The position numbers were made by a program, and so were the translations under genes. Below the pieces are notes generated by a model. It was not told the DNA's origin and did not search any database. It saw nothing but the letters and a program-made list of their open reading frames with translations. From positions 1,242-7,684 of the forward strand of contig JAPOYZ010000228.1 in assembly GCA_026706325.1 (NCBI GenBank): a stretch of 6,443 bases of DNA, read 5' to 3'. Origin of the DNA: Candidatus Aminicenantota bacterium (GTDB taxonomy: Bacteria > Acidobacteriota > UBA6911 > RPQK01 > JAJDTT01). Of the stretch, positions 5,101 through 6,443 are shown in pieces. Within the stretch, counting starts at the first letter, position 1. The number at the start of each line of letters is the position of its first letter.

Positions 5101-6443
5101 ATGTCCAGCCGAAGGTCGACATTCCTCCCTTCCCTCGCGGCCTTGGGCGCCCTCTGCTGCCAGCCGGTTCTCGACTCGGAAGTCCCCGGTTCCTCGCCCT
5201 ATCTGATCTCCGAAGAGACCCCGCAGGGAGCCGCGATCGTCCTGGACCCGGAACGCCGGCCCCGCCGTTTCCGGGAGGCCCCGATGCTGGCCCGCCTGGT
5301 AGCCCAGGGCAAGCTGCCGCCGGTCGAGGAACGGCTGCCGGAGAATCCGCTGGTGCTCCGTCCCATCGAGTCCATCGGCCGGTACGGAGGAACCGTGCAA
5401 TCCGGCATGATCGCCAAGGGTCTCAACGAAGAGATGAACCGGATCATGGGAATGGAGAAGTTCCTCTTCTACGACGCGGCCGGGACGCGGATCGTCCCCA
5501 GCGTGGCCGAGGACTGGCGCCAGAGCGAGGATGGCCGCCGCCTCCGGATTCACCTGCGGCGAGGCATGCGCTGGTCCGACGGCCATCCCTTCACTGCAGA
5601 GGACGTGCGCTTCTACTGGGAAGATCTCAACACCCACCCCGACGTGTTCCCCTTCCCCGATCCGGACCTGGTGGTCAACGGCAAGCAGATGCGGTTCCAG
5701 GTCCTGGATCCGTACACGGTGCTCTTCCGATACGACGACCCGTATCACCGGCTCCTGGAGATCGTGGCCTCCGCCTTCAGCCGGTTCGGGGGAGGCGTCT
5801 TCGGAGAGTTCCTCTGGGGGCCCTACGCACCGGCGCACTATCTCAAGCAGTTCCATCCGAGTTACGTGTCCCCGGAGGATCTCCGTCGTAAGGTGCGGGA
5901 GTCACAGCAGGAGGACTGGGTCGGGCTGATGAAGCTCCGGAACAACTACGCCCTGAACGCCGAACTGCCCGTCCTGATGCCCTGGAGGACCGTACAGGCG
6001 CGGGACAGTTCCGCGTGGGTCCTGGAACGGAACCCCTATTTCTGGGAGGTGGACACGGAAGGCAACCAGCTTCCCTATATCGATCGCTGGGTCCTGACCA
6101 AGGCGACGGACCGCGAGGTCGTCAACCTGCGGGCCATCGCCGGCGAATACGACTTTCAGTACCGGGATCTGGACCTGCAGAACCTGCCCGTCTTTCTGGA
6201 GCATGCCGAGGAGGAGAACTACAACATCCATCTCGACCCCTCCGCCTCGAGGATGCTCTTCGGCTGCTACTTCAACCTGGGGTGGGAGGGAGATCCCGAG
6301 ATCTCCAGGTTGCTGCGGAACGCCAACTTCCGGCGCGCGCTCTCACTGGGTCTGCGCCGATCCCAGTTCAGTGACGCCTTCTACTTCTCTTTGGCCCGCC
6401 CCGGCGCGGCCGGGCCCAGCTCGGCGCATCCCGAACACCCGGG
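5101..6443 (+). CDS. ABC transporter substrate-binding protein, family 5 (SBP_bac_5), 3' truncated by window
   Basis: The frame is open from ATG 5101 to the right edge, giving 447 complete codons. It encodes an extracytoplasmic binding protein of the peptide/oligopeptide (DppA/OppA) group, which delivers ligand to an ABC permease. A short Arg-containing, hydrophobic N-terminus (about 1-20) looks like a signal peptide. Two cysteines (19, 20) suggest a lipoprotein, but the lipobox is atypical. The family hallmark is at about 132-175: VPSVAEDW, then HLRRGMRWSDGHPFTAEDVRF. A second conserved block, NPYFWEVDTEGNQLPYIDRW (311-330), is also typical. The region 54-97, with KLPPVEERLPENPLV, is characteristic of a longer subgroup in uncultured GC-rich bacteria. 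Members are usually 550-700 residues, so roughly the last quarter to third is missing. ATG 5101 is the only ATG after the in-frame TGA at 5065; no Shine-Dalgarno sequence precedes it. Permease and ATPase genes are probably downstream, outside the window. The ligand is unknown. Confidence 0.9.
   Translation, partial: MSSRRSTFLPSLAALGALCCQPVLDSEVPGSSPYLISEETPQGAAIVLDPERRPRRFREAPMLARLVAQGKLPPVEERLPENPLVLRPIESIGRYGGTVQSGMIAKGLNEEMNRIMGMEKFLFYDAAGTRIVPSVAEDWRQSEDGRRLRIHLRRGMRWSDGHPFTAEDVRFYWEDLNTHPDVFPFPDPDLVVNGKQMRFQVLDPYTVLFRYDDPYHRLLEIVASAFSRFGGGVFGEFLWGPYAPAHYLKQFHPSYVSPEDLRRKVRESQQEDWVGLMKLRNNYALNAELPVLMPWRTVQARDSSAWVLERNPYFWEVDTEGNQLPYIDRWVLTKATDREVVNLRAIAGEYDFQYRDLDLQNLPVFLEHAEEENYNIHLDPSASRMLFGCYFNLGWEGDPEISRLLRNANFRRALSLGLRRSQFSDAFYFSLARPGAAGPSSAHPEHP

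Noticed and set aside
5011..5856. 282-codon N-terminal extension of the aminotransferase frame
   Set aside because: The extension is wholly antisense to the substrate-binding protein or in the intergenic gap, carries no aminotransferase features, and a good ribosome binding site marks the start at 5010.

Overview
The window is a GC-rich bacterial chromosome segment with five genes: three complete ones, one cut by the left edge and one cut by the right edge. No tRNA, rRNA, CRISPR, transposase or phage gene is visible. Gene content (a DUF5009/HGSNAT-like acyltransferase, a soluble GAF-PAS kinase fused to a response regulator, and a family 5 substrate-binding protein with the N-terminal style common in soil and marine uncultured lineages) would fit Acidobacteriota or a similar free-living, GC-rich phylum. 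That placement is inference from gene style only.

Layout. On the minus strand at the left edge lies the N-terminus of a probable DUF5009/heparan-alpha-glucosaminide N-acetyltransferase-like membrane protein (start near 161). Upstream of it on the same strand is a 784-residue single-chain two-component system (311-2665): GAF, PAS, HisKA, HATPase, receiver and OmpR-type winged helix in one polypeptide with no membrane segment. A 573-base gene-poor gap (2666-3238) separates it from a divergent small two-helix membrane protein (3239-3559, plus strand). Next comes a fold-type I PLP aminotransferase on the minus strand (3790-5010), convergent with the small gene. A 90-base gap then leads to a divergent family 5 (peptide/oligopeptide type) ABC substrate-binding protein (5101 to beyond the right end, plus strand).

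The most interesting part is the kinase and its upstream DNA. The gap holds an AT-rich island (about 2760-2880). In it, five TTGTC/GACAA pentamers fall within 43 bases, including two TTGTCA copies exactly 11 bases apart. That matches the geometry of boxes bound by OmpR/PhoB-type regulators and closely resembles a PhoB box. The cluster overlaps a plausible sigma-70 promoter for the kinase gene. The simplest reading is a self-contained sensor-to-DNA protein that binds its own promoter and possibly controls the divergent small membrane protein gene. This is inferred, not shown.

The aminotransferase and the substrate-binding protein share one short divergent control region and may cooperate in peptide or amino acid uptake and catabolism, but their substrates cannot be read from sequence.
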